64,000 nt of DNA, from NCBI RefSeq assembly GCF_021728415.1, contig NZ_JAKKDV010000005.1:215854-279853 (forward strand), read 5' to 3'. The notes beneath the pieces are model-generated. The model was given only the letters and a program-made list of their open reading frames with translations. It was not told the origin of the DNA and ran no database searches. Positions 8,770 to 18,273 of this stretch are shown here, one piece after another (positions within the stretch are counted from its first letter, which is position 1; the number at the start of each line of letters is the position of its first letter). This DNA comes from Flaviramulus multivorans. Lineage in GTDB: Bacteria; Bacteroidota; Bacteroidia; Flavobacteriales; Flavobacteriaceae. A program made the translations under genes and the position numbers.

Positions 8770-10638
8770 TTAGTTTAGTTTTAAAATGAATGACTCTAAA
8801 GGATTTATCTTTATATGAACACTTCCAACACCATTTTCCACAATTAAATTTGATGAAAATTGATGGTATAAAGCATCTAAAGTATTATAACTACCGTCAT
8901 GTAATTCCCATTTTGAAACGATTTCATTTGGTAATTTTAAATGGAAGTTATAACCGTTTTCAGCGTCAAAATTAGAAATAATAACTAGTTTTTCATCATC
9001 ACTCCATCTCACGAAAGATAGTAATTTATCATTATAATTTTTGGTATGCTGTCTGTTATATAAATGTATGTCTTGATAATTTTCAGTAAGCGCAGAACTT
9101 TTGATTGTAAAATTTAGTAATCGTTTATAAAAATCACGAAGTTCCTTTTCTTCGTTTGTAGATTGCCCACCATCAAACGCTTTAATATTCATCCAACGTT
9201 GATGAGCGGGTACTCCTATATAATCAAAAATAGATGTTCTGGAAGGTTTTCCAAATCCAGCATCTTCTTTACCTAGTTCCCCAACTTCTTGACCAAAATA
9301 AATCATGGTTGGTGATGTACTAATAGTTGCAGAAACCACCATGGCGGGTTTACCTTTTTCAGCACTTCCAGCAAATTCAGGACTTGCTATGCGTTGCTCA
9401 TCGTGGTTTTCTAAAAAGTGCAACATATGATGTTCAATATCTTTTAAATATTCTTGAATAGGAGGAATATGGTCCGTTTTACCATGCCCTTGCATCACGT
9501 GTTTTATGGTATCATAAAGTTGTACCTTATCATAAAGGTAATCCATTTTTCCTTTTTTAATATAATCTCGGTAAAGGTCTGGATTGTATACTTCGGCTAA
9601 TAAAAAGGCGTTCGGAGTTTTCATTTTAATATGAGAATTCATATAACTCCAAAACTCAACTGGAACCATTTCTGCCATATCATATCTAAAACCATCCACT
9701 CCAAAATTCAACCAGTATAGTGCAATATCCTTAAACTTTATCCAAGAATCAGGAACTGTTTTGCCTTGCCAAAATTGATAGTGCTTTGTGTAGTCCTCAT
9801 TTTCAAATTCTTGAGGCAATTCAGCAAAAGACTTATTTCCATAAGGATCTACACCATAATTTACTTTTACCGTTTCGTACCAATCATAAAAATGTGGTTG
9901 TGATGAGCTTGAACCATTTCCAGTCCATTTAGCGGGAAATTCTTCAAATTTATTGTCTGACAATCTATGTTTTTCGCCACCTAACGGCTTATAATCATTT
10001 AAAGGCTCAGGAACTTTAAAATGCTCACCAGGAATATAATAAAAGTTGTTATTTACATCATAAACCAAAGTGTTGTTATCTGAATCACCAAAACTTTCAA
10101 TGCCTTCTGGATTTGAAATACTTTTATAATTTCGTGCCACATGATTTGGAACAATATCAATAATTACTTTTAAACCCGCTTGGTGTGAACGTTGTATAAG
10201 TGCTTTAAACTCTTCTAGTCTTTTTTCTGGGTTGTCAGCTAGGTCAGGATTTACATTGTAATAATCTTTTACTGCATAAGGCGACCCAGCACGACCTTTA
10301 ACCACGTCAGGATCATCATTAGAAATTCCGTATTGAGTATAATCTCTAATAACGCAATGATGAGGAACACCTGTGTACCAAATGTAGGTAACTCCTAAAT
10401 CTTTTATTTCTTTTAAAGCTTTATCTGTGAAATCTGAAAATTTCCCAACACCATTTTCTTCAATAGTTCCCCATGGTTTATTGGTTGTATTTGTGTTTCC
10501 AAACAATCGGGTAAACACTTGATAAATGACTTCTTTTTTAGGTTTTTCCACAATTAATTTTTTTTGTACTAATTCTTTATTTTTATTACAGCTGAATAAG
10601 ATTATAACTACTATTAAAATGTTTAACTTATTTTTCAT
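8770..10638 (-). CDS. GH13 alpha-amylase family lipoprotein
   Basis: 622-residue glycoside hydrolase with a lipoprotein signal ending at Cys17 (ILFSC). The GH13 motifs are DIVPNH (161-166), nucleophile Asp320 in GFRYDMAEM, acid/base Glu349 in LLAEVYNPD and Asp413 in FLENHDEQR. A large insertion between the early barrel strands (residues ~175-300) separates it from the neighbouring 552-residue enzyme, so the two are distinct subfamilies rather than a recent duplication. It sits in the maltodextrin operon between the esterase and the second GH13 gene, with gaps of 10 and 2 bp. Confidence 0.9.
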   Translation of the reverse strand: MKNKLNILIVVIILFSCNKNKELVQKKLIVEKPKKEVIYQVFTRLFGNTNTTNKPWGTIEENGVGKFSDFTDKALKEIKDLGVTYIWYTGVPHHCVIRDYTQYGISNDDPDVVKGRAGSPYAVKDYYNVNPDLADNPEKRLEEFKALIQRSHQAGLKVIIDIVPNHVARNYKSISNPEGIESFGDSDNNTLVYDVNNNFYYIPGEHFKVPEPLNDYKPLGGEKHRLSDNKFEEFPAKWTGNGSSSSQPHFYDWYETVKVNYGVDPYGNKSFAELPQEFENEDYTKHYQFWQGKTVPDSWIKFKDIALYWLNFGVDGFRYDMAEMVPVEFWSYMNSHIKMKTPNAFLLAEVYNPDLYRDYIKKGKMDYLYDKVQLYDTIKHVMQGHGKTDHIPPIQEYLKDIEHHMLHFLENHDEQRIASPEFAGSAEKGKPAMVVSATISTSPTMIYFGQEVGELGKEDAGFGKPSRTSIFDYIGVPAHQRWMNIKAFDGGQSTNEEKELRDFYKRLLNFTIKSSALTENYQDIHLYNRQHTKNYNDKLLSFVRWSDDEKLVIISNFDAENGYNFHLKLPNEIVSKWELHDGSYNTLDALYHQFSSNLIVENGVGSVHIKINPLESFILKLN

Positions 10639-10648
10639 AGGATGTTAT

Positions 10649-11806
10649 TTAATTTTCAGAAAATAACCAAATAATGGCTTCTTCAAAATTATTTTTCCAA
10701 AGTGCTTCATTGTGCTTGCCATCGGGTACAATTTTTGAATAGATATTGTTCACAGGAAAATTTTGATTTTTTAAAGCGGTAATTATACTATTCATATCTT
10801 TGACCGTTTTGTTTATTTCTTGAAAAGATACGTTTTCGCCTTCTTTTCCTCCCGCTAAAAAGTACATTTTTGTGTTTTTAACAGCGCCATGGGTATTGGT
10901 AAACGCATTAATATCAGGCGCAAACCAAAATGCAGGTGAAAACACACCAACTTTACCAAAAACATCAGAATATTTCAAACCTGCATAAAATGAAATTAAA
11001 CCTCCCATGGAGCTACCCATTATTGCTGTATTATTTTTATCGGTTAAAGTTTTATAGTTTGAATCTATATAAGGTTTTAATGTTTTTATAATAAACTCCA
11101 AATACGCATCACCTTCTCCACCGCCATATTTTTCATTTTTCCAAGGTGAATACTCGTCTAGTCTTTTATCTTTTCCGTTGTCAATACCAACAACGATGTA
11201 GCTTAAGCCCTTTTCTTGATACAGTTTATTTAATGTTTCATCAACAGACCACTCACCAGAATAAGATGTACTGTTATCAAAAATATTTTGACCATCATGC
11301 ATATATATCACTGGAAAAGATTGATTTTCAGTTTCATAATTAGGAGGTAGATATAACCAAATACGACGCTCTCTATTGAGTTGAGGTATTTCAAAATCCT
11401 TGGATAAAATAGATACATTTTTAGCGGCTGTTGAAAGTTTTTCTATACTAAATAAGTTGTTCCAACCTGCAATTTTTATTTTGATGGTATCATTTGGTCT
11501 GTTAAAAGTGTATGTGCGATTTTCGATGCTCAAACCATTTTTATCACATTCTACCGATTCCCAAGAGCCTTGAGTAAATTTAAATTGAATTTGATCTGAA
11601 AGCTTAGGAATCGTTATTGAATAAAAACCATCTTTATGTTCAAGCTCGTATTTTTTTTGGCCTCCAGACCAACCTTCAAAATCTCCAGAAATGAAAATAG
11701 CTGAATTTTTTGCGGTTTCTTTAGGAATTTCTTCAACTATAATAGTTGTTTGAGCAAATCCTATTTGGACGAGTAAAACAATTAATAAGTAACAAAATTG
11801 TTTCAT
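10649..11806 (-). CDS. Secreted esterase with N-terminal starch-binding-like domain
   Basis: 385 residues with a signal peptide ending near residue 19 (QIGFAQ). Residues ~20-115 form a beta domain with GDFEGWSGG and FYSITIPKL, resembling CBM20/CBM48-type starch-binding folds. Residues ~135-385 are a putative esterase (alpha/beta hydrolase, enterochelin-esterase-like): GSSMGG with nucleophile Ser266 and a likely catalytic His in DGKHNEALW. Its start overlaps the upstream GH13 stop by 4 bp (ATGA), so it is translationally coupled. It may remove acyl groups from glucans, but this is inference from context. Confidence 0.82.
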   Translation of the reverse strand: MKQFCYLLIVLLVQIGFAQTTIIVEEIPKETAKNSAIFISGDFEGWSGGQKKYELEHKDGFYSITIPKLSDQIQFKFTQGSWESVECDKNGLSIENRTYTFNRPNDTIKIKIAGWNNLFSIEKLSTAAKNVSILSKDFEIPQLNRERRIWLYLPPNYETENQSFPVIYMHDGQNIFDNSTSYSGEWSVDETLNKLYQEKGLSYIVVGIDNGKDKRLDEYSPWKNEKYGGGEGDAYLEFIIKTLKPYIDSNYKTLTDKNNTAIMGSSMGGLISFYAGLKYSDVFGKVGVFSPAFWFAPDINAFTNTHGAVKNTKMYFLAGGKEGENVSFQEINKTVKDMNSIITALKNQNFPVNNIYSKIVPDGKHNEALWKNNFEEAIIWLFSEN

Positions 11807-13740
11807 TTTTTGGTCGATAAAAATATTACGCCTTTTTCTTTTAACTCAATATTGTCTCCCCAAATAAAATCCTCATCAGTAATGATGTTTTTTAAGGTTT
11901 TGTCGTCTAATCCGATTTCAGAATAACGTTTCAAATCAATGGTAATTGGGTTTTCGTTTTTATTAAGGATTAAAACCACGATTTCATTATCCAACACTCT
12001 AAACAGAAAGTAAGTGCCTATAAATGGCGCGAAATGAATTGTTTTACCCTCATGAATTGCTTTGCTATCTTTTCTATAGTTCAATACTTTTTTTAAGAAC
12101 GATTGCATGTCTTTTTGTTCGCCAGTCAGACCGTCACCGGTAAACGCATTTACAATATCACCTTTCCAACCACCAGGAAAATCTGTACGAATTAGTCCGT
12201 GATCTCCTGGTTTTTCAAAATCATTCATTAAAATTTCTGTACCATAATATATTTGCGGTGTACGAGGCAGCGTCAAAATAGTACTCAAAGCCATTTTTGT
12301 GTTTGCAATATCCCCCTTTAATTGGGTGAAAACTCGACTCATATCGTGGTTGTCTGGAAATATCAAAATGTCCTCTGGTTTTGTGTATGCAAAATCGTTT
12401 GCTAAACCTTCATACATTTTTACAAGGCCTTTATCCCAAGATTCATCTTCATTTAATGCTTGAACTATATTAGTCTGCATTGCAAAATCCATAGTTGATC
12501 TTAAATTTGAGTCATACCCATCTTTGTTTTTATGCTCGTCTTGCCAGTAGGCAATAAGTAGGGGATTTGTACTCCATTCTTCACCAACAATATTAAAATT
12601 TGGGTATTCTGTCATTATAGCTCCCGCCCAATTTGCCATAAAATTTTTATCAGGATACGGGTAGGTATCTTGCCTGATACCTCCAAGATTCAACGTTTCA
12701 ATCCACCAAATGCTATTTTGGATGAGGTATTTGGCCATAAATCGATTGCGCTGGTTGAGATCGGGCATTGATTCTACAAACCAACCATCTGTCATCCCTT
12801 TTTTATCGATTTCAGATGCGTAAGTATCTTGATTTACTGTTCTTTTGTGATTTGAAAATTTAGTTTTCTCCCAATTCCAATTGTCAATATTATCTTCATA
12901 ATTCTTCTGATAATTTATCCAATCTTTAAATGGAAGATCCTTCATCCACCAATGCTTGATACCACAATGATTGGCCACCTGGTCCATAATAAGTTTAATA
13001 CCTTTCTCTTGTCCCTTTTTCGATAGTTCTATATACTCATCTAAAGTACCAAACCGAGGGTCTACTTGATAAAAATCTGTCATGGCATAACCATGATAAG
13101 ATGATTCTTGCATATCGTTAGTTAATAAAGGACAAGGCCATATAGCAGTAAAACCCATATCGCTGATGTAATCTAAGCGATTTGTAATACCTTTAATATC
13201 ACCACCATGTCTGCCATAATCATTTTCTCTGTCAATTGTTTTTTCTAATAGATTGGTATTTATATCGTTTAATGTGTCACCATTAGCAAAACGGTCTGGT
13301 GTTATTAAGTAGATAGCATCACTACTATTAAATCCTACAAAATCTTCACCCGATTTCTCTCTAGATTTAAGCTCAAAAGTATGAACTAAGTCGTTTTTAT
13401 TTTCTTGTTTGAAAGTGATATTGAATTTTCCCGGAAGTACATTTTTATCAATATTTAAATCTAAAAACAAATAATTTGGACTATCAGCTTTGTGAACTTT
13501 TTCAATGGAAACTCCTTTATATGATATACTAGGAGTTGCTTCCGAAATATTAGGATGTTTTACTAAAAGTTGTAAATGAGAATTTTTAAAACCAATCCAC
13601 CAATTTTTTGGCTCAATCCTTTCAATATCAAATGTTTCAACCGCAACAGAATTAGTTTCACCGTTAGCTAAAATAACTTGTTTTTTACACGATAAATTAA
13701 GAATCATTGTACTTAAAATGAGCAAAAAGATGTTTTTCAT
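11803..13740 (-). CDS. SusA-like GH13 (neopullulanase/cyclomaltodextrinase type)
   Basis: 645 residues with a lipoprotein-type signal ending at Cys18 (NLSC). An N-terminal beta-sandwich typical of cyclomaltodextrinases (residues ~35-125) precedes the GH13 barrel. Barrel motifs are IMDQVANHCG, nucleophile Asp358 in GGIRQDTY, acid/base Glu387 in IVGEEW and FPDNHDMSR. The MxDxxxNHCG and RQDTY signatures match SusA-type periplasmic neopullulanases, which cut imported maltodextrins. It is third in the operon, between the maltose phosphorylase (25 bp gap) and the esterase. Confidence 0.9.
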   Translation of the reverse strand: MKNIFLLILSTMILNLSCKKQVILANGETNSVAVETFDIERIEPKNWWIGFKNSHLQLLVKHPNISEATPSISYKGVSIEKVHKADSPNYLFLDLNIDKNVLPGKFNITFKQENKNDLVHTFELKSREKSGEDFVGFNSSDAIYLITPDRFANGDTLNDINTNLLEKTIDRENDYGRHGGDIKGITNRLDYISDMGFTAIWPCPLLTNDMQESSYHGYAMTDFYQVDPRFGTLDEYIELSKKGQEKGIKLIMDQVANHCGIKHWWMKDLPFKDWINYQKNYEDNIDNWNWEKTKFSNHKRTVNQDTYASEIDKKGMTDGWFVESMPDLNQRNRFMAKYLIQNSIWWIETLNLGGIRQDTYPYPDKNFMANWAGAIMTEYPNFNIVGEEWSTNPLLIAYWQDEHKNKDGYDSNLRSTMDFAMQTNIVQALNEDESWDKGLVKMYEGLANDFAYTKPEDILIFPDNHDMSRVFTQLKGDIANTKMALSTILTLPRTPQIYYGTEILMNDFEKPGDHGLIRTDFPGGWKGDIVNAFTGDGLTGEQKDMQSFLKKVLNYRKDSKAIHEGKTIHFAPFIGTYFLFRVLDNEIVVLILNKNENPITIDLKRYSEIGLDDKTLKNIITDEDFIWGDNIELKEKGVIFLSTKK

Positions 13741-13765
13741 GATAAAATTTTAAAAATTAGTGCTT

Positions 13766-16072
13766 CTAAATAGTTACTAAATTATTAGGTGTAATCGTTA
13801 CTAATTTACTATTCACAGAAATTTCCAACGATTTTGTGCCTTCTAGCTCGAAATGAGTTTTATCTTTTGTAATATTTACTTTTATAATTTGATTTCTAAA
13901 ATTTACTTTAAATGAATAAGCATCCCATTGTTTAGGTATTTTAGGTTCAAATTCTAAAGTGTTGTTTCTTATGCGCATACCACCAAAACCTTCAACAATG
14001 CTCATCCAGGTTCCCGCCATAGATGTAATATGAAGTCCTTCTTCAACCTCCTTATTATAGTCATCTAAGTCCAATCGAGAGGTGCGTAAATAAAAGGTGT
14101 ATGCTTGTTCCATTCTGCCTAATTTAGCAGCTTGAATACTATGCACACAGGGAGACAATGAACTTTCGTGCACTGTAAAAGGTTCGTAAAAATCAAAATG
14201 ACGCTCTAATTCTTCATTTGAAAACTGATCTTCAAAAAAGTAAAACCCTTGTAAAGTATCAGCCTGTTTTATATATGGTGAACGTAAAATTCTATCCCAG
14301 CTCCATTTTTGATTTATAGGACGTTGCGATTTGTCTAAATCAGAAACCGTTATTAATTCTTTGTCTAAAAATCCATCTTGTTGAAGGAAAACTTTATGTT
14401 TTTCTGAGTATGGGAAATACATATTATCTGCTACCGCTTTCCATTCTTTTATTTCAGAATTAGAAAGTTTAGCTTTATTCATGATGCGCGTATAATTTGA
14501 AGTATATTCCGCTTCAACCTTTTTAATATTTTCTATGGCATAATTAATACACCATTTAGCTATATAGTTTGTATACCAGTTATTATTTACATTGTTTTCA
14601 TACTCATTTGGTCCAGTAACACCTAAAATAACATATTGGTTTTTGTTAGTTGAAAATGTAGCACGTTGTTGCCAAAAACGAGCAATTCCTATAAGTACTT
14701 CTAATCCCTTTTCTGGGATATAGCCGTAATCTCCTGTAAACCTGTAATAGTTATAAATAGCGAACGCAATAGCACCATTTCTGTGTATTTCTTCAAAGGT
14801 AATTTCCCATTCGTTATGGCACTCTTCACCATTCATAGTTACCATTGGATACAATGCGGCACCATTTTTAAACCCTAACTTTTCAGCATTTTCAATTGCT
14901 TTTTGAAGATGATTATATCGATATTCTAAAAGATTTCTTGCTACCTGTTGATCTTTTGTAGCCATATAAAAAGGAATACAATAAGCCTCTGTATCCCAAT
15001 ACGTACTTCCTCCATATTTTTCTCCAGTAAATCCTTTAGGGCCAATATTTAACCTTGAGTCTTTTCCTAAATAGGTTTGGTTTAATTGAAAAATGTTAAA
15101 CCTGATACCTTGCTGAGCTTTTACATCACCTTCAATTGTGATATCGGACATATTCCAAATATCTGACCAAGCCTTTTTCTGATTGTTTAACAATTCTACA
15201 AACCCCTTCTTAGTTGCCATTTTTAAAACGTTTTTGGCTGCAGAAATTAACTGTGATTTGTTGTGGTTTCTATCTACTGTATATCCTCCAAATTTATGGA
15301 TAGTATATATGTCGCCTTTTTTAACTTGATAGGAATAGCTGAAAGTGGCTAAATTAGAATCAGCTTTTATATTTGGTTCGATTAATATAGATTTATCATT
15401 TATAAAAACCTGTGATTCCATGAAAGTACAGGTGTAGAAATCTGTTTTCATGGTTTTAGCTTCTATAAATGCTTGATTATTTTCATGACTAACATTTAGT
15501 GTGTCCCAAAATTTATCATCCCAATTAGTATCTTCGTTAGTAATTCCTGAATCTAAATAAGGCTTAAATACAATTTCGGCGTCACTATTTATGGGTGTGA
15601 TTTGATATTGAATAGCCCCAACTTCATCTAAATCTAAACTTAAAAATCGCTTAGTGTTTACATTGATGGTTATACCGTTTTGAAGCGTTGCTACAAATTG
15701 TCTGGAAAGCCACCCTTCTTTCATGTTTAACTCTCTTTTGAAATTCTCTACTTTTTTACAAGTAAATAAATCTAATGATTCTCCGTTAACAATAACATTA
15801 ATACCTATCCAATTTGGAGCATTCAATACTTTTGCGAAATATTCAGGATATCCATTTTTCCACCAACCTACACGGGTTTTATCAGGATAATAAACACCTG
15901 CAATATAGCTCCCTTGGAATGTAGCACCAGAGTATTGTTCTTCAAAATTAGCACGTTGTCCCATAGCACCGTTGCCAATACTAAACAAACTTTCTGAGGA
16001 TTTTACGCGTTTTGCATCAAAGCCCTCTTCAATAATCGACCAATTATCTGGTTTTATGTAATCTTGATTCAT
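13766..16072 (-). CDS. GH65 maltose phosphorylase
   Basis: 768-residue GH65 enzyme, usual length for the family. It likely converts maltose plus phosphate to glucose and beta-glucose-1-phosphate in the cytoplasm; no signal peptide is present. Catalytic Glu490 lies in VTGPNEYENN, and the long helical barrel motif EWEITFEEIHRNG is conserved. The N-terminal beta domain has the characteristic NGAMGQRANFEE. Pairing with beta-phosphoglucomutase 1 bp upstream strongly supports an inverting maltose (or related disaccharide) phosphorylase; trehalose or kojibiose specificity cannot be excluded. Confidence 0.9.
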   Translation of the reverse strand: MNQDYIKPDNWSIIEEGFDAKRVKSSESLFSIGNGAMGQRANFEEQYSGATFQGSYIAGVYYPDKTRVGWWKNGYPEYFAKVLNAPNWIGINVIVNGESLDLFTCKKVENFKRELNMKEGWLSRQFVATLQNGITINVNTKRFLSLDLDEVGAIQYQITPINSDAEIVFKPYLDSGITNEDTNWDDKFWDTLNVSHENNQAFIEAKTMKTDFYTCTFMESQVFINDKSILIEPNIKADSNLATFSYSYQVKKGDIYTIHKFGGYTVDRNHNKSQLISAAKNVLKMATKKGFVELLNNQKKAWSDIWNMSDITIEGDVKAQQGIRFNIFQLNQTYLGKDSRLNIGPKGFTGEKYGGSTYWDTEAYCIPFYMATKDQQVARNLLEYRYNHLQKAIENAEKLGFKNGAALYPMVTMNGEECHNEWEITFEEIHRNGAIAFAIYNYYRFTGDYGYIPEKGLEVLIGIARFWQQRATFSTNKNQYVILGVTGPNEYENNVNNNWYTNYIAKWCINYAIENIKKVEAEYTSNYTRIMNKAKLSNSEIKEWKAVADNMYFPYSEKHKVFLQQDGFLDKELITVSDLDKSQRPINQKWSWDRILRSPYIKQADTLQGFYFFEDQFSNEELERHFDFYEPFTVHESSLSPCVHSIQAAKLGRMEQAYTFYLRTSRLDLDDYNKEVEEGLHITSMAGTWMSIVEGFGGMRIRNNTLEFEPKIPKQWDAYSFKVNFRNQIIKVNITKDKTHFELEGTKSLEISVNSKLVTITPNNLVTI

Positions 16073-16073
16073 G

Positions 16074-16742
16074 TTACTTTATGTTATTTTTAGAAAGAAA
16101 TTTTTCGAAGAAATTTTCTGGTATTTCTGTTAAGTTATTAAAATTATAATTAGCTGCATTAAGCGTTTCTTTATTTCCAATCCCAATCGATGTCATATTT
16201 GCTCTGTTAGCAGCTTCAATACCTGCAATGGCATCTTCAAAAACAATACATTTTTCAGGTTTAAGATTAAGTTTTTTTGCTCCAATTAAAAAAACTTCAG
16301 GGTCAGGCTTTGCCTTATTGACACTATTACCATCAACAATGCCTTCAAATCTGTCCAGTAAATTAACTTGCTTTAATATTAATGGTGAGTTTTTACTGGC
16401 TGATCCTAAAACATATTTAATACCTAATTTATCCAAATTATCCAATAACTTTTCAGCTCCAGGTAGTATTTCTTCAGGTCCCATTTTAGTTATATAGTTA
16501 AGATAGTCTTCATTTTTACTTACTAGATATTCTTGCTTTTTACTTTCTGGCAAGTTTATGTTTCCAATATCTAATAAAATTTCTAAAGATCTAACTCTGC
16601 TTACCCCTTTTAATAGTTCATTATGAGCTTCGGTAAACTCAAACCCTAACTCGTCTGCAAGATTTTTCCAAGCTAAAAAGTGGTATTTTGCGGTGTCTAC
16701 AATGACTCCGTCTAAATCGAAAATAACTCCTATTTTATTCAT
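16074..16742 (-). CDS. pgmB: Beta-phosphoglucomutase
   Basis: HAD-superfamily mutase (222 residues) that converts beta-glucose-1-phosphate to glucose-6-phosphate. Nucleophile Asp9 and acid/base Asp11 lie in VIFDLDGVIVDT, followed by the cap-domain KYHFLAW motif. The second and third HAD motifs are LGSASKN and KPDPEVF, with VFEDAIAGIEAA after them. It is the first gene of the amylolytic operon, directly before the GH65 gene, and completes the maltose-phosphorylase route. A long, structured 5' leader precedes it. Confidence 0.94.
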   Translation of the reverse strand: MNKIGVIFDLDGVIVDTAKYHFLAWKNLADELGFEFTEAHNELLKGVSRVRSLEILLDIGNINLPESKKQEYLVSKNEDYLNYITKMGPEEILPGAEKLLDNLDKLGIKYVLGSASKNSPLILKQVNLLDRFEGIVDGNSVNKAKPDPEVFLIGAKKLNLKPEKCIVFEDAIAGIEAANRANMTSIGIGNKETLNAANYNFNNLTEIPENFFEKFLSKNNIK

Positions 16743-16868
16743 TAATGTTACTGTTTAAGCAAAATACATTATAACAATAAAAACGACCATGCTTAAATTG
16801 TATGATGGTATTAAAAAGGAAAGGTGTTATCGGAAAGGTTGAAAAAATCTTCAAAATTCCTATAAATA

Positions 16869-16968
16869 AAAAGCGCTTTTCCATTTAATAGTATGTTTTT
16901 ATTAATACTATTTGATAAGCGATATACTTATCAAAACTTATGTGAGAAGTGAAAATATAAGTTTTGAT
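16869..16968 (-). promoter_or_regulatory. Structured 5' leader of the pgmB operon (four inverted repeats)
   Basis: Within 100 bp there are four inverted repeats. They are AAAAGCGCTTTT (16869-16880, perfect palindrome), AATAGTAT/ATACTATT (16887-16894/16905-16912), GATAAG/CTTATC (16914-16919/16927-16932) and ATCAAAACTTAT/ATAAGTTTTGAT (16930-16941/16957-16968, 12 bp). The third and fourth share bases, so they exclude each other. All lie between the predicted promoter and the pgmB start. No poly-U terminator follows them. They may be RNA structures or protein sites. Confidence 0.6.
16943..16960 (+). repeat. 18-bp motif shared with the susC leader (copy 1)
   Basis: TGAGAAGTGAAAATATAA on the plus strand also occurs exactly at 18274-18291. 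Here it mostly fills the loop of the 12-bp hairpin in the pgmB operon leader, and relative to transcription it is in the reverse orientation. Confidence 0.8.
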
Positions 16969-16975
16969 GTGTTGG

Positions 16976-17003
16976 CAAATATATAAAAGATTTTAACGTT
17001 TCC
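16976..17003 (-). promoter_or_regulatory. Predicted pgmB operon promoter with LacI-like half-conserved operator
   Basis: On the minus strand TATATTTG (16983-16976) fits TAnnTTTG. Just upstream, GGAAACGTTAAAA (17003-16991) resembles the perfect palindrome found before lacI/susC and shares its AACGTT centre. Its position between the -7 and -33 regions suits repression. Confidence 0.55.
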
Positions 17004-17014
17004 TAAAAAATATT

Positions 17015-18088
17015 TTATTTAGTGGATTCTCTTTCTATAATTTCAGTTTCAATTACCATTTTAATATAATCAGCTTTTGAGTCATCTTCAATAAAATATT
17101 TGTCGTTTTCAATGTCATTAGCTTCAAGTCTGTCTATCAGCAAATTAGCTGATTGTTCGCCTATTTTTTCACCATGTTGACTCACAGTCGTTAGACTAGG
17201 TGTAGCATGTTTAGATAAAACACCATCCGTAAAACCTATAACTTGAATATCATCGGGAATTTTATATCCTAGTTTTCGTGCAACTTTCATCGCGGTTACT
17301 GCATAAAGTTCGTTTACTGCAAAAATTCCATCTATAGTAGGATTGATTTTAAGGAAATTATGAATTTCTGTTTCTAAAATTTCTATGTGATTCTCAACAT
17401 TAAGACTATCATCAATCTTTAAAATCAAATCAGAATTGGCAAATATTTTATGGTTTTCTAATGCTTTTAAATACCCCTGAGTTCTTAATCTACCAACGCT
17501 TACATAATCCATTGTTGTTAAAAGTGCTATATTTTTACAACCATTTTCAATAAGTTTATTTACAGCTTTTAACGCTCCATTAAAATCATCAACTATTACT
17601 TTGTCACAAGCAACTTCATTCACAACTCTATCAAACATTACTATAGGTATTCCTTGACTAATAGTAGCATTGAAATGATGGTAATCTTGTTTTAGTAAAG
17701 TTTCTTTTGAAATAGATAATATAAAACCATCAATACTACCATTTGCGAGTAATTCCATATTAATAATTTCTTTTGTAAACGATTCATTGGAGAGTCCAAC
17801 AATAACATTGTAACCTCTTCTATTGGCAACTTTTTCTATGCCTCGTATAACCGTTGAGAAAAAATGGTGAACGATTTCTGGAATTAAAATTCCTATAGTT
17901 TTCGTTTTTCTATTTTTTAAACTAAGGGCAATATTATTTGGTTTATAGTTATATAACTTAGCAAAAGCCTGAATTTTCTGCGTAGTATCTTCACTTATTT
18001 CCTTACTTCCGCTTAAAGCTTTTGAAACTGTTGAAATAGACACATCTAATTCTCTGGCAATCTGCTTCAATGTTATTTTCTTCTTCAT
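17015..18088 (-). CDS. LacI-family transcriptional regulator
   Basis: 357 residues. The N-terminal helix-turn-helix (ITLKQIARELDVSISTVSKALSG, ~residues 4-26) and hinge (YKPNNIALSLK) are followed by a periplasmic-binding-like effector domain with GILIPEIVHHFF and QVIGFTDG. It lies between the two divergent arms of the alpha-glucan locus and is the obvious regulator; the effector may be maltose or a maltodextrin. Perfect and near palindromes with a central CG, typical LacI operators, flank it on both sides. Confidence 0.92.
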   Translation of the reverse strand: MKKKITLKQIARELDVSISTVSKALSGSKEISEDTTQKIQAFAKLYNYKPNNIALSLKNRKTKTIGILIPEIVHHFFSTVIRGIEKVANRRGYNVIVGLSNESFTKEIINMELLANGSIDGFILSISKETLLKQDYHHFNATISQGIPIVMFDRVVNEVACDKVIVDDFNGALKAVNKLIENGCKNIALLTTMDYVSVGRLRTQGYLKALENHKIFANSDLILKIDDSLNVENHIEILETEIHNFLKINPTIDGIFAVNELYAVTAMKVARKLGYKIPDDIQVIGFTDGVLSKHATPSLTTVSQHGEKIGEQSANLLIDRLEANDIENDKYFIEDDSKADYIKMVIETEIIERESTK

Positions 18089-18149
18089 AAAACCTAACTA
18101 ATTAAAAAAGGGCACTATAATAAGGGTTAAAATTAACAATTATTTAAAA

Positions 18150-18157
18150 CAAACATA
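18150..18157 (-). promoter_or_regulatory. Predicted lacI-type regulator promoter, -7 box
   Basis: Read on the minus strand, TATGTTTG matches TAnnTTTG and lies about 60 bases before the regulator start codon. No convincing -33 TTG was found. Confidence 0.45.
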
Positions 18158-18202
18158 TGTTTTTGTCAGTATTTCATACGAATTGCAGAAAAGTTTTCAA
18201 CA

Positions 18203-18216
18203 CGAAAACGTTTTCG
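18203..18216. promoter_or_regulatory. LacI-type operator palindrome
   Basis: CGAAAACGTTTTCG is a perfect 14-bp palindrome with the central CpG typical of LacI/GalR operators. It lies between the regulator gene and susC, about 46 bp from each predicted -7 box. Confidence 0.75.
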
Positions 18217-18262
18217 CAAATAATTTCGTAATCCTAAATGATTTTTTTACAAATGCTTTATA

Positions 18263-18270
18263 TAGATTTG
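18263..18270 (+). promoter_or_regulatory. Predicted susC operon promoter, -7 box
   Basis: TAGATTTG matches TAnnTTTG and lies 56 bases before the susC ATG. The 18-bp shared motif begins four bases downstream, at or just after the expected transcription start. Confidence 0.55.
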
Positions 18271-18273
18271 GAT

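Noticed and set aside
7109..10638. Recent tandem duplication of the two GH13 lipoprotein genes
   Set aside because: Their sequences differ strongly outside the catalytic motifs and one has a large insertion, so they are separate subfamilies.
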